Below, one piece after another: positions 10,598-22,027 of a stretch of DNA of 64,000 bases; positions within the stretch are counted from its first letter, which is position 1; each line of letters begins with the position of its first letter. The stretch lies in the NCBI GenBank assembly GCA_914767715.1, contig OU612070.1:21688025-21752024 (forward strand), in the 5' to 3' direction. The notes beneath the pieces are model-generated. The model had not been told where the DNA came from and ran no database searches. It was given only the letters and a program-made list of their open reading frames with translations. The stretch comes from Membranipora membranacea. Taxonomy: Eukaryota; Bryozoa; Gymnolaemata; Cheilostomatida; Membraniporidae. A program made the position numbers and the translations under genes.

Positions 10598-13500
10598 TGA
10601 TAGTCAGGCACTGAGGGGAGAATTTCCTTCCAAGAAAACAAATGGGGTGAAAGCAGTTTCCATGAGCATGTCAAAAGTAACCTATATCTCAGAAACCTTG
10701 ATTCTTAAACGACTTAGATTCTTTGTCAGGGATCTTGCATTGCCCTGGTAGGCAAATATATACTATTGAGACCGAGAAATGTTATGTTGACAAGTTACAG
10801 ATTTACAAATCAAGTTCTCATATAAAGCTGTCACTGTTCAAAAATTATTCAGGACATTTTGAATACAAGAGGTTTAATGCATATATTTATTTATCACACC
10901 AAATAATATTTTATTACTCCTATTGAAATTGAAATAAATATATATACTTTATATACTATATTTTGTATTGTATATATGACTACAAATCTGGTTTGTCACT
11001 GTACTGCAAATACCTTGAAGGGGTGGATTTAGATTGCACTTATGTGCCTGCGATCCTGGCCTCCTATCTGTGGTAGCAGTGGTAACTAAAATTTTACAAT
11101 TACAGCCGATAGGACGCTGAACCTGTGCATCCTATACAGGTGTGTTGTACATTTAACATTAGAGAGTTCTAGACTCCTAGCAATATTATGATACATCTCA
11201 TCAGATGTTTCAAGATCATAATATTTATAAGATTTACAGTTGGTTATTCCTTAATTGAAATACAAAATAACTCTTTGATTTGTGAATTTGAGAGGTCAAC
11301 ATAGACTAATTTTAGTTTTATTTCGATCACTGTCGGTTGATTAAAAAGGTCGATTAAAATCAAATGACATATCACACGCCACATCCCGAAGCATGGGCGG
11401 CGAAATACTAGTTGTCTTCCCACAATGCAAAGATATCTCATTAAGTATAATCGTTGGGAGCATTGAGATATATTATAGTCAACATGATTACTGAATGTTG
11501 GTGTGTTGACTATGACAACGCCTAAAACTTGTTGAGCTCAGGGGGAGAAAGAAAGAGATTATCATCTCCACATGTTACGCCAAGGTGCATAACAGCAATT
11601 AATTCCATGATGATGTAAGCTAGCATTTTTCCAGTTTAATTCGATAAATCATCTTTTGGGATATCAAGCATGAGGCATGGAGTTCCATCTCGATCATTGC
11701 CAATTTGTACGACCATTATATTTTCAATGCTTCATCATATGGAACTATATAGCAATTTTTGGTGCAAGTGTATCTAAAGGTATTGATGGAGGGATTTAGG
11801 TGATTAGCTGATCAATGGTAGATACGTGGTATCATTTTGCATTTTCTTTCCAGGTCACAGGAAGAATGTCAGCTCTATCACGTTGCGACTTTCTGCGGTT
11901 GAAGTTGAACCGGCATCCAAGCGATGCGGTACAGGGAATGTCGGCAGATTTTATTTTTGTTTGAATGGAGTGGTGTTAAATTCATAGATGTTAAATGTTA
12001 TCTTTAACAGATCAATCATAGAAACAGACATTTGCAGAGCAGCTGGGCTACTTCAGCTTTCTCTAAAAAGATACGTTAGAACATACAATGACTGTCCACC
12101 AAATTTTCATATGGCCTGCCACTTACCAGCTACTATACGTCGTTTCGGACCAGCCCATGTGTGAGTTTAGATAAATAACCATCAGATGAAAGCATAGTAA
12201 CTGAGTAAATTTTTGTATGAAAGAATATTTGTCAATAGCCATTGATTTTAAGATTGATAAGAATGTGGAATGTCTTTCACGATACACACCAACATATTAA
12301 TTATACTGGGATGTGAAAAATTACCGGTACCAGATAATCCAACAAGTAGCAATCAATTTAGATAGTACAATTATCCTAGAATGTTTAGATAGTCTATGGA
12401 TTAATATTATACCTTGCAATCTCAGCAATTTTTCTGGAGCCAAAATTTGGAAATTCAGTGTGCAAATTACTAGACACTACTGTCATTAATAAAAGACAAA
12501 ACTTTAATTACTATTCAACAATATCCTCTTAATCCTACCGGGCTCAAATGTAGTGTTATATATCAAAGGCATTTTTGCAGCACCTATGAAAGGAACGAAG
12601 GTTCTTCAAATTCACTAGCAAGCATGTACTATTGTTTTATGGTAACAGCATACTTTATATGCCGGAAAAATACTGCTGAATCTACTGCACAATTAAACAA
12701 TATATGGTTATTAGCTCAGAAAAAAACTTGATTACTACATATTCAGTAGACCACCCCAGGTTTTTATTAGCTATGATAACCAGTAGGCAGGCATTGGCAC
12801 CATAATTTCAGTGCAATGACCTTTATTGATTGTATTAATTTATATTATAATATATTTCAGATACTGGGCATTTTCTTTTGAGCGGAAAAACGGTCAAGAA
12901 GGAGACATGTGTCTAATTACAAGGGAGATATAGCAGGAGAGGTATGGTTACATCGATTCCAACACAAATCCTCCAAAAATGAGTTTGTTTACGCCTTTTT
13001 ATTTTATGACTTAAATTTCAGCAAAATATCTCTCACACTATCATTCCAAAAGCTTATCACCATAAGGTCATTGGTATAGTCATGTTTTAAAACGGCATAA
13101 ATCTCTTGAGAAGGTGTAAACAACAATTAAATGTTGGAGTTAGCACCTCAAATAGTCCTGCAAGTTAAGCACTCAGGCTTAGATACCTGGGTGATTACTG
13201 AACTAATCCTTATTCGTATCACCAAATTTTCAGTAGGCATGATAGTGGCTATCAGTATCAGTATCAGTATCAGGATTAATTTATACATTTTAACATGAGC
13301 ACAGAAAATAAGAAGACTGAAAAAGTGGCTGTGTGAATATCAAATTTAAAGTGACTGACCAAACATGGCGGATAGAAGATGTTGTGGCCCAGAAATTCTG
13401 AAAACAATTCATTCATAGTTTCCATCATTTTATTAATTGCAGCTCATGAGGAAAATAGACAATCGAGCTCAGTGCAGTACAATCAGCACATAGCCTACAG
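10598..13500. other. Intergenic, no gene seen
   Basis: AT-rich sequence without supported coding regions. A perfect hexamer microsatellite (TATCAG)4 lies at 13250-13273. Short open frames here show no domain, splice context or biased codon use. Confidence 0.5.
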
Positions 13501-13504
13501 CGGT

Positions 13505-13621
13505 AGATGAAATCATGGGTAAACCGAAGGACTTGGCAACTTTTCACAAGATAGGGAAACCCAAACCCCACATGAAAGATTATCCTTGCATGTTACGATC
13601 GGGGAGAAGTGGGACACCCTC
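13505..13621 (-). repeat. Copy 1 of an unassigned dispersed repeat
   Basis: The minus strand here is clearly similar to plus 21000-21115: both carry aatctttcatgt, followed by ggtttgggtttccct, with collinear flanks (gcatgt/gcaggaa side and aagtc-ctcg side). The strongest identity spans about 68 bp (13553-13621). It lies just past the protease remnant of the decayed retroelement but I cannot link the two. The family is unknown. Confidence 0.55.
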
Positions 13622-13850
13622 TAGGCCACTTTAAAAAACATATGACAGTTTCACAGTCCATTACCAAATACCCTGTTGGTTTATCCAAGATTCCAACCCG
13701 TTACCCCCAGATGATTTAAGAGTCATTTCACCAATGGCTTCCCTGTCCTCCCAATTCGTAAGTACCTCCTTCTGTCAACGTGGGAATTGATATGATTCAT
13801 CTTGTTGAACTAAGGGGAGGAAGAATGGTTTGTTTCGAAATATGGCATAG

Positions 13851-14509
13851 TCATTGAGTGTGACCAGATTGCAGTGGAATTGTGTGGAGCAAATTGGTGC
13901 GCAACGATTTAACGCGGAGTAGTCTTAATTTAAGATCTACTAGTGCTGGCCCTTTGTCAATCATGAAATCCGTTCCCAGCAAAATTTCCTACCCGTTGCT
14001 GCCCTTAATGACCACCATTTTGTTTGTTATTGTGTTTGGTCCCAAGGTAATAGAGATTTCAACTTCCCCTTCATTTCCAATTCAGAGCCTGTTACTCCGG
14101 TGGCCTTAACTGTGGTGGGTCTCATCTTTAGTTTAAGTTTTTTCGCAAGCCTTTCATTTATCAACGAGATGCTACTACCAGAGTCCCAAAGTGCCTTGAA
14201 TATCTGTACTCTAATCTTGCCTGGGACATAAATCACGCCTCCAGATGCTTTGCATACCTCAATGTCTTGTTGTGGTGCTGAAGCTAAAAGTGGGTAAGAA
14301 GGCGGGCCAATGTTTGCTTCCAAGAGTTCTAATTCTTCTGGGTCAATTTGGCATGCTGAGATCATGGTAGTAGCAGGTTGCTGTGGTTTCGCTTTGGCGA
14401 TGAGATGGGTTGAGGCCTGGATCAGCCCGGTTTTCCATGCAGTGGCAGTAGCTTTTAATCCAAATTTTTTTGCATTTGAATAGTGTCTTGACCAATGAAG
14501 TGATAGCAT
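13851..14509 (-). pseudogene. Retropepsin (aspartic protease) remnant of a retroelement
   Basis: The frame 14509-14027 contains the active-site motif ALWDSGSSISLI (D-S-G, as in retroviral-type aspartic proteases) preceded by a short substrate-flap-like strand and followed by the expected KLKLKMRP..VKATG region. Downstream the correct reading continues in another frame to 13851 and shows the second hallmark, EILLGTDFM (ILG-type motif), after one TAG stop. A frameshift near 14065-14080 plus that stop mean it cannot make a full protease. No RT, RNase H or integrase follows; DNA below 13850 shows none of their motifs. Confidence 0.75.
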
Positions 14510-16238
14510 GAGGCAGCAAAGAAATAGGCAGCAAAGAAATACCCAAATCTCCCAGGGACTCCCTAAGTGGCCTCTAATAGTCAGAAAAGAAACCCATCTC
14601 GCTCAAAACTCTCTTTTGTTGTGATATGGATGCAAATATGTCATTGAGTGAGTGATGATTTTCTAAATCCTCCCAGTTGATGAGGGTTGCCGCTCTATAA
14701 ATTACAGGGTCAACATGTAGGGCTGAGGAATTTAGGTGTATGGTACTGAATTGTAGAGTTTCAACATGACCTGGTTCAGATAGTAATCCAGTTTTCGAAT
14801 TGTAAATTTTGATTTCACCGTCTAATCTCAAAGGCATGTTTCTTTTTGACAGACATGATGCCACCTGTGATTGAGGGCGAATAATGTTGGTGGTAGAGTC
14901 TAGGTAAGCGGAAAACTTCTATTAGCATAAATAAAAGAAATTGGAATGTGTTCAGTACAGGTTTCATTCATCGGTGATAATTCATAACTTTCAGGGAGTA
15001 ATTGAGTGCAGCTATAAATTTCTAACAGATTAAGCCCAGCTTTAGCTGAAATGTTGGGATTTTGAAGTAGATTTCGAATTGTCGCGGTCGGGTGAGCCAA
15101 TATAAGCCCCTTCAGAATCTCAAGGTATTCTGATAGTGCTTTGCAAGTATACATATATTGTTGCCAAAAAGCAGCGCGTATTTGTTGCTCTCTTTCGACT
15201 GCAGCGGCCTGAAGCATACCATTAATCAAAGCCATTTGTGGGCTGGACGTTAGATTAACTTTTGACATGACTCTCAATAAATTGGCGTGGTTGGAAACGT
15301 ATTCAATGATAGATTGCCTTGAAAAAGGTTCTAAAAATTCAACTGCGATTCCTTGATCACTCATTAGGGCCTCTGATCCGTTGCAAGTTTTCAACTCAAG
15401 AACATTTTTATCAGTGAATGTGAGTGCTACATCTTGATTATTTGACACAAAATATCCATCATGAAATTTACCATGTAAAACTACCCGGGTATGAGTTGGC
15501 AGCTCGCGTTGTGAGTTGTCTCCCATATAACCATTGAGCCATCCCCGAGCCGACAATAACCATCCTGGTAAGAGCAACCAGACAAATCACCCACACTACT
15601 CTCCATAGGTTTGCCTTGCCTTTTAAAAACGTTAGATTCAGTCAACACGCAATTTTCTGCAGAAAACTGTTCGTAAGAGCAGCAGTGTTTGTATTCATAT
15701 TTTAATTTGTTTTTTGTAGTGTAAACGCCACGGGATCCTGTGAGTTGGCCGGCTGAGCATGTATGGCGGCGGGACATTTCACGACATTCTTCACTTGTGA
15801 CAGGTATGATGCTAGAAGACTTGTTTACAATTTTGGAATCTGTGAAAAAACTCAGTAGGGTGGAGGCTCCATTTTGGATTTTCTGACAGTGGATCGCAGG
15901 TGTCTTCCATTCCAGGACATTGTTTTTGTGTAGTCTAAGTGACATATTTTTTATGGGTTTAGTCGTTGAATCTTTGATACTGCACTGCACTGATACTTTT
16001 GTGGCCAGGTCCAAAGGTGTCCGCTATTCTGGAATTCCATTATAGAATCGCAGATTACAGGATGTTTTGGCAAGTAGTCATTTACATCCTGGCCAGTTGT
16101 AAAGGGAAGTAAAGCAATCAGTATAAAGCCTATCACAAGAGTTTTCATGGGCATGCCAAGTAGGCTGGATTTTCCATTGGGTGTAGTTATAGATGTTGTT
16201 GTGGTGATGTTTGTGTTAATAGTAGGATTTTCCTCCAT
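14340..16238 (-). pseudogene. Retroelement env-like glycoprotein, frameshifted
   Basis: A 95-codon frame starts with ATG at 16238 and has a strong hydrophobic segment (LVIGFILIALLPFTTG), fitting a signal peptide or anchor. The reading then shifts frame near 16015, near 15490 and near 14880, in four consecutive frames (16238-15951, 16014-15481, 15577-14900, 14864-14574). The second part is Cys-rich with a DGSMVIW motif, and the third holds long amphipathic stretches. A hydrophobic segment (ISLLPISLLPHAITSLV) in yet another frame near 14540-14490 could be the membrane anchor. I infer an envelope-type glycoprotein of an errantivirus-like or related element because it lies beside gag and protease. 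The glycoprotein class is not identified. The breaks show it is inactive. Confidence 0.6.
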
Positions 16239-16307
16239 GATGTGGTTGACTCTGTGGTCATCTCCTGAGCCATTTGCATCTCCATTTTGAGTGCCCTTGA
16301 AAAACCA

Positions 16308-17767
16308 TTAGGCCTCATCGTCCCCATACACCTCCCCTGGATTTTGAGGTTCAGGTTTGTTCCCCCCTGATGCTTGGTCTAAAGCCTCATTGACTCTGCG
16401 GACCATTTCAGAATGTTGCCTATTTGCATCCCCCATCCCTTGCATATACCATTTTTTAATCTCCCCCTGGTTTGATCCATTGTCATGATTCTGGTAGGGA
16501 TATGCTGTGGCTTGAGGCTGGTACATTTGAGGCCGGTACATTTGAGGCTGGTAAGCATGAGTGAACATTTGCCTTGGTTGATGATTAGCATAGCCAAATC
16601 CAGAATTTCTTTGGTAATAGCTGTTGCGTGCTTGAAACCTGGGCCTGTATCCCCGGTAACTTCCCCTACCCCTACCCAATCTGTTTTGCATAGGTGGGGA
16701 TGGTTACGGACAGTCCCTGGCAAAGTGGTCAGGTTCATTACACCTGTAGCACCTGCTCTGATGATTCATGTTCATGACCTGGCCAAAGTTTTGGTTAGCC
16801 CTAGTTGCCTCGGCTTTGTGCTCTATATTTAACTTTAACAATTCACGTAGGGCAATTTCAAAATCTGGGTCCTTTTCTGATTTGATCTCATTTAATTTTT
16901 CTGCATCCCAACTGTCATGCACCCCATTGAATTGCTCCCACTTGCGGGCTGCGGCAAGGGCACCCTTTAGGGTGTGCCCTTGTTCATTCTTTGCCACATA
17001 ATCGGACAGGGATTTGTTTTTAAATCCTGCCGAGAAGAAGGCACTTATGAGGGCAGTCCTCGCTGGCGAGGGTGTGCCCTGAAAATATTTATCAATTATT
17101 TTAACTATGGCTGCATAATAATTTGATATTGTCTCGCCATTCCGCATATCCCGTTTTTTTAGTTCCTTTACTATGTTTTGATATCTCACGGCGCTACGGC
17201 CACATTTTAACCCGAATAATTTCTTAAAACTCCCCCAGTCGCAGAAATCCTCCTCCCTCTCAATTTCCCTAAGGTCTTCAAGAGCCTTTGCCTCCAGATA
17301 CATATAGATGATGGAGAGCATCCGACCCTCATCTATACCGTACCCTCGGCAAGTTCTCTCAAAGTCCTTAACCCACTGCTCCCATGATTGGTCAGGGAGG
17401 TCCCCAAATTTGGCCACTGTTGGCAGACCAACCATGAGAACCCCTTGAGCCATATTATGGTTGTTATTGAAATTTACTGGGCTTTCCAAAATCCTACTCC
17501 TAGGCGCTGGATATGGTGGTCTAGAAGGCGGATCACGCCTCCTATGATGAACTATTGTGTCCCCCAACAATTCCCGGTCTAATAAAACAGGTGATATAGC
17601 AGATGGGGGTTCTGCAACAATAGTTTGGTCTTTATTTACCTGAGAGAGTGGTAGCGAGGACACAAAACGGTGTGCTAGCTGGGCTAGTTTATTCCGGGTA
17701 TCTTTTGGGGTGCTTATATGGAGCGGGTCTGGGTGGATGCACTTAGTTGTGAATCGTTGCCGGCCAT
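16308..17767 (-). pseudogene. Retroelement gag with CCHC zinc knuckle
   Basis: The main frame runs from about 17720 to 16707 and encodes a capsid-like helical region (WEQWVKDFERTCRGYG, then the usual ETISNYYAAIVKIID and LSDYVAKNEQ segments) ending in CYRCNEPDHFARDC, a CX2CX4HX4C nucleocapsid knuckle. A single in-frame TAA follows two codons later, after which the same frame continues to 16308 as an Arg/Gly- then Gln/Pro/Tyr-rich tail. The likely start is ATG at 17767 (ATGGCCGGC context), one frameshift before the main frame. Position 17663, sometimes taken as a start, is GTG within an open frame. Function: virion-like particle assembly and RNA packaging. I rate the gag identity as firm and its activity as unlikely. 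Confidence 0.8.
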
Positions 17768-18230
17768 AAACCTGTACTTTAATTTGGGGATGCTGAACTC
17801 ATCAATCAAACTAATTTGATTTCCTATCCTAATTTACTTCATTATTTTTCTTTGCTTGTATGACATGCTCGCAGTGGTCATTTTGTTCTAAATTACTGCA
17901 AGGGTATCATAATGACATTGCGTGTTGACTTTTCTTTGACATATGTTATTATTTGTTAAATCTACTCATAAAATCAAATCCACAGAACCTCAGATTCAAA
18001 GAAAAATTCAGTCTATCGTGTCAAACTTATCATCAACTATTATACTATAAAATATTTGTCTTGCTGAGACAATTTTTTGTTTGAAAACCGGAAAATAATC
18101 TTGGCGGAGAGAGTTAAAACACAAAACAATATAAAAAAAAGGCCTACAAAAATTTGTTAATATACAGGAAAAATATTTATCACAACAAACAAAACTGTGT
18201 CACTTCGCAGCAATTTGGGAATTGGAGATG
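17768..18230. other. Leader/LTR-side region of the retroelement, unresolved
   Basis: AT-rich DNA upstream of gag where a 5' LTR and primer-binding site would be expected. I could not find a matching LTR on the other side of the element, nor a convincing tRNA-complementary primer site. Confidence 0.3.
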
Positions 18231-18233
18231 ATA

Positions 18234-18665
18234 TCACGGATCCCACGCCTGGTGAGCAGACTGGTTGTCTTCCGTGACGTCATCCCCAAGGCCCTCAGAG
18301 ACAGAGACAGCCTCCTGGAGATCACGGTCCAGTGGTTGCCAACCGCCCATGTCTACTGGTCCGATCACCACCCTTTCCGCATTATCCCCCAAAGGCTGCC
18401 TTTCTACCACTCTATGAGTTGATGGTGGTCTATTCTCAACTTGGAGTGCAATGGTTAGTGCCTCGTCAATCCTTATACAATTCACAAGTAGGCGCCTTAT
18501 AAACGGCTGGCAGCCCCTCTTAAATGTCTCTAAAATGACAGCCGTTGTCCCCACACCGAAGGCATTTGTCGCCAACAAGCAGACTCTCAAGAAAAACGGT
18601 ATGGTTCTCTCCACTGCCTGCTGGCGGGCCCGTCTGAGTCCAACGATGGCTCTGGCCTTTTCCAT
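18234..18665 (-). pseudogene. Possible gag-like fragment
   Basis: A 143-codon frame with an ATG start. Its middle (ETFKRGCQPFIRRLLVN, then IRIDEALTIALQVENR) resembles the end of retrotransposon capsid domains, which commonly read F..G..P.IR..L, followed by a helix of the type EA..IAL..E. There is no zinc knuckle after it. It lies on the same strand as, and upstream of, the decayed gag-env element. GC content is visibly higher than its surroundings, which supports past coding. It could instead be an unrelated exon. Confidence 0.35.
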
Positions 18666-19290
18666 GTTTTAATCCTGTAATCAAAGTATCGGAAACGCTT
18701 GATTTTCGGCCAAATTTTGAATGTTTTGTTTAAAATAATTTAATGCCCCGAGTGAATTTTAACTTACGACCTTCAAGTTCTGAGACTGATTCGCGATCAT
18801 GCTGCGTTATTGTCATTATATCCACTTTATTTAGCATCGATCTAGAGTAATATCCATGTGAGTACATGTAGCAGTATCATTTTTTGTCTTTTAGTATTAA
18901 TCGAGCGTCTCTTAGTCTTAATCCAGTGAGACGATAGCTGTAGTTTTGTTGCCACAGTTAGTCATAATTCAGTTATCATCATCCATTTCTCATGATGTGT
19001 AGTGGATGTTTCTTCTTCTCTCATGTTGGTGTGATGCTTGTCATTTTTGGCAATGAGCATGATTGTTTGTTTCCAGTGCCTGTAATAATAAGATTTAAAG
19101 GGCGTTAATCATGCATCAACACATTCACACTTCTTCGTATCAGCTTGACAATTTTTTTATAGGACATTAAGTTAATTATTCTATTCTCTAGATATAATTA
19201 ATGCTGGATAAGATTGTATTCAAACAACCTTCCCCGAGCCGACGACATATTTAACCAAAGAGAGATTAATCACCCATTACAACGTAAGTT
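18666..19290. other. Intergenic, no gene seen
   Basis: No supported coding region. A short stretch near 19229-19270 loosely resembles the env fragment on the minus strand, but is too short and diverged to call. Confidence 0.35.
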
Positions 19291-19309
19291 GACAAAACAG
19301 CCTTTACCT

Positions 19310-19655
19310 CACAAATCACCAGGCTAAGCCTTGAGAAAATTATAGGGTTTGAAAAGTTACCCAACAACATACCTGACACAAGTGGCGGATGCCTTGAGAT
19401 ATCCCGTTGCCATATCTGCCAGTTGGTCAGCTTACAGGCTATCATGGGGTTTAAACTACCAAATACAAATTGTGATATGAATATTAATGTTGCTGGTTTC
19501 GTGATCATTTTCTATGAATAATTGCGTGTTGACTGATACCAATGTATTTACAAGACAAGGTAGACCATTGGAGATTTGTGTAGGTGATTTGTCAGGTTGT
19601 TTTTAAAAGGATGGTTATTTATCGGCTCGGGATGGTTCAATGGTCATCTGGGGAA
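19310..19655 (+). pseudogene. Second env-like fragment, opposite orientation
   Basis: Plus-strand translation gives NNIPDTSGGCLEISRCHIC near 19360-19420 and DGSMVIWG near 19629-19650. The env remnant at 14.3-16.2 kb (minus) has the corresponding SIIPVTSEECREMSRRHTC and DGSMVIWE, and the spacing between the first motif and the following GDLSGC motif is the same in both (about 186 nt). Nucleotide similarity is also plain around the cggctcggggatgg tract. An in-frame stop and missing flanks show it is a dead copy. Confidence 0.65.
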
Positions 19656-20205
19656 CTTATAAGTATTACAGTTATATAGCTGCGAACCTCAAAACACAAA
19701 TAACCCCTGTACCGGCAAAACATAGAATTCACATGTACTTGTTATAAATAACTCTATGTACGTACCTTGTCGCCCAGTTGGGGGATAATCTTTTCAATTG
19801 TAGGTCTAATAATGACTAAGATATCTAGTTGATTACCAAATTGGGAATTTCCGCTATGTATGGCCTCATTTATTACTAAGCTAGTTAACTAAGTGCTGAG
19901 GTTAGCTGAGTGTTGAAGTCTACTGCACAGCACAACTGACACAAGTAGTTAGTTTCCATAGCAATAGGTATGATTGATGAGTAATATCTAATTAAAAAAT
20001 GTCTAATATATTGGGGGCTAAATGCTACTAAACCTGCTTACGGCATAATTTCGCTTGACTTCCGCTCTGATGTTAACAAACTCATTTCAAGTAAATTATT
20101 TCATGGTTGGCTATCAGTAGGCTCCAATTCCCATAGCAGGCATATCAACCACAACCACCCATAGAAATACAGGAACTAATTTAGAAAGGCATGTCGGATG
20201 GTATA
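19656..20205. other. Intergenic, no gene seen
   Basis: AT-rich, no supported feature. Confidence 0.4.
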
Positions 20206-20206
20206 T

Positions 20207-20297
20207 AAAATTCTAATGCGCATCTAAAATCTTATATTATCTAACTACAGGTCCTGTAGTTAGATAATATAAGATTTTAGATGCGCATTAGAATTTT
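20207..20297. repeat. Perfect 45-bp inverted repeat with 1-bp spacer
   Basis: Arm 20207-20251 is exactly complementary to 20253-20297, with only position 20252 between them. The arms begin aaaattctaatgcgcatcta and end at the ctacagg/cctgtag centre. Such a structure can extrude a cruciform or arise by foldback synthesis; an assembly artefact is also possible. Confidence 0.95.
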
Positions 20298-20990
20298 CAC
20301 AGTCATTTGGGAGTCAAAGTTTGTGATATATCATTTATTTAGGAAACTATTTAAGGGAGGTCTTGGTATTGAATGTTTATCTTGTTTATCTATAATGGTT
20401 ACTCTTAGTGCACCAAATTAGGACGAAACTTTAGATAGTTGTTTTTGGAAATTCAAAGTAATTGTAAATGCAGATATCTCTGTATGTTAGTAAAACTGGT
20501 TTTATCAACTGACCACTGGTTCTGACAACATTACTAGCCTCAAAAGCCTATATAGCATTAGTAGGATATGGGATGGAGTTTTGATAAGCACTCTATCTAT
20601 TGATGTAGGAGGGGATAACTCTCCGTTAGCATTAGTTTCATACACATTGGATATTCAATGAACTAAGATGAAATTAGGATAAGGTGTTTGAAGTAATTAA
20701 ATAAATGAAGATAAATTATGCAATTAGTACTTTTTTGTATTAGGTAAATAAGAGTGAATGGATTCAAACAAACATTTATAGCTAATTCTAAATGTAGGCA
20801 CATGCCAATGACCTTGTCTGTCAAATTTGGATCGCGGGACCTGGGAGCTTTAGTTGTAGGATTACTTCGATGATTGAAGCATTGTATCCTACTGTTGAGT
20901 GATGTGCAGGTTTTTGGGGAGGGGCCCAGAAGAACTGTTTATTTTTGTTTCACTATACTCAATATTCAGTGTCAGTAAAAATTTCTTTAG
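20298..20990. other. Intergenic, no gene seen
   Basis: No supported coding region or repeat. Confidence 0.4.
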
Positions 20991-20999
20991 AATTGCCTT

Positions 21000-21115
21000 T
21001 CACAGCGTCCTGCCGCTCCCTGACTGTCACATGCAGGAACAATCTTTCATGTACGGTTTGGGTTTCCCTTCCCACCTGACGGTAGGGCCTAAGTCACTCG
21101 CGACTATGATTCAGT
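21000..21115 (+). repeat. Copy 2 of an unassigned dispersed repeat
   Basis: Similar to the minus strand of 13505-13621 (see that entry). The core acatgcaggaacaatctttc followed by atgtacggtttgggtttccc is the best-conserved part. Both copies are uninterrupted across this core, which suggests either recent common origin or constraint. Confidence 0.55.
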
Positions 21116-21280
21116 TGTAGTGCAATTACCTTGAGCCTCCCAATATAAAGCAATCAGGGAGGCACACTGGGCTTTCCAGCCTACGTTGGTAGGGTGAGCT
21201 TCATGATCACAGGCATTCCTAACTTTGAATCGGCAAAATATTGATGTTATATTCAATTTGAATTGAGTTCTTCTTACAGG

Positions 21281-21410
21281 GCCACTCCCAGAGACGCTGA
21301 TTTGGGCAACAGTGGATGTTGTTATGCCGAGAGTGGTGGGGAGTATGACTGTAATTTGAATTGTACAGGACCCACAGCAGAATTCTCGGTGGTCAAGGTC
21401 ATTGGTCAGT
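21281..21410 (+). other. Possible Cys-rich exon, unrecognised
   Basis: A frame after a good acceptor-like tract (ttcttcttacag, ending at 21280) encodes a Cys-rich piece (CCYAESGGEYDCNLNC). No convincing donor follows and no partner exons were found. Chance is a real alternative. Confidence 0.15.
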
Positions 21411-21469
21411 GTCCTTTGTCTGTTAGTTGTTTGTTAGTTGAAAAATTTAATTCACCAAAAAGGATGTAG

Positions 21470-22027
21470 GGCAAAAAACAAGGATTAGCGTTATTTCCAA
21501 TGGTACCTATCCATTATCCAATATTGAGAGTACCTTACCATTAGTAATTGAGTATTTTCTTTAGCAGTAGGTTTAAGTTATAGTTACCATAGTTAAATTT
21601 GTAATTTAGATTTAAGTTATTAGATAGGAAATAATTATACTCTATCCTTCACAAATTATAAAAGTTATCTGGTTACCAGTGTCGGTCAGTTGACAACTCC
21701 AAACTGTGAAAAAGTAAATAAATAGTTACTAGTCTAACCAGGTAGTTTATCCAAAGCGCCTTGGCTCAATACTGTATTTGTAAACGAAAATTTGATTGAA
21801 CGGATCTATCCATAACTTTTGATACATTCATCACTGGGTTAGTTCATCTGGTTACCATTCCATGCTATTCTCTGTGGTTTTCCATGGAAAGCCTTCCATT
21901 CCGGGTCGACTGATTTGTTTTCAGTGATGCAGCGTAGATGGCCGAGGGGTAATAAGGGAGTGCCAGTACTTAGAGCTATGGTTCAGACGACATAATGGAC
22001 AATGTTGAGCCAACTATCCTGATGAGC
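21470..22027. other. Left flank of the satellite array, no gene seen
   Basis: AT-rich unique-looking DNA up to the first satellite unit, which begins abruptly within the monomer at about 22028. Confidence 0.4.

Noticed and set aside
21135-21163. gcctccc/gggaggc hairpin as a terminator
   Set aside because: Rho-independent terminators do not apply in a eukaryote and no gene ends there.
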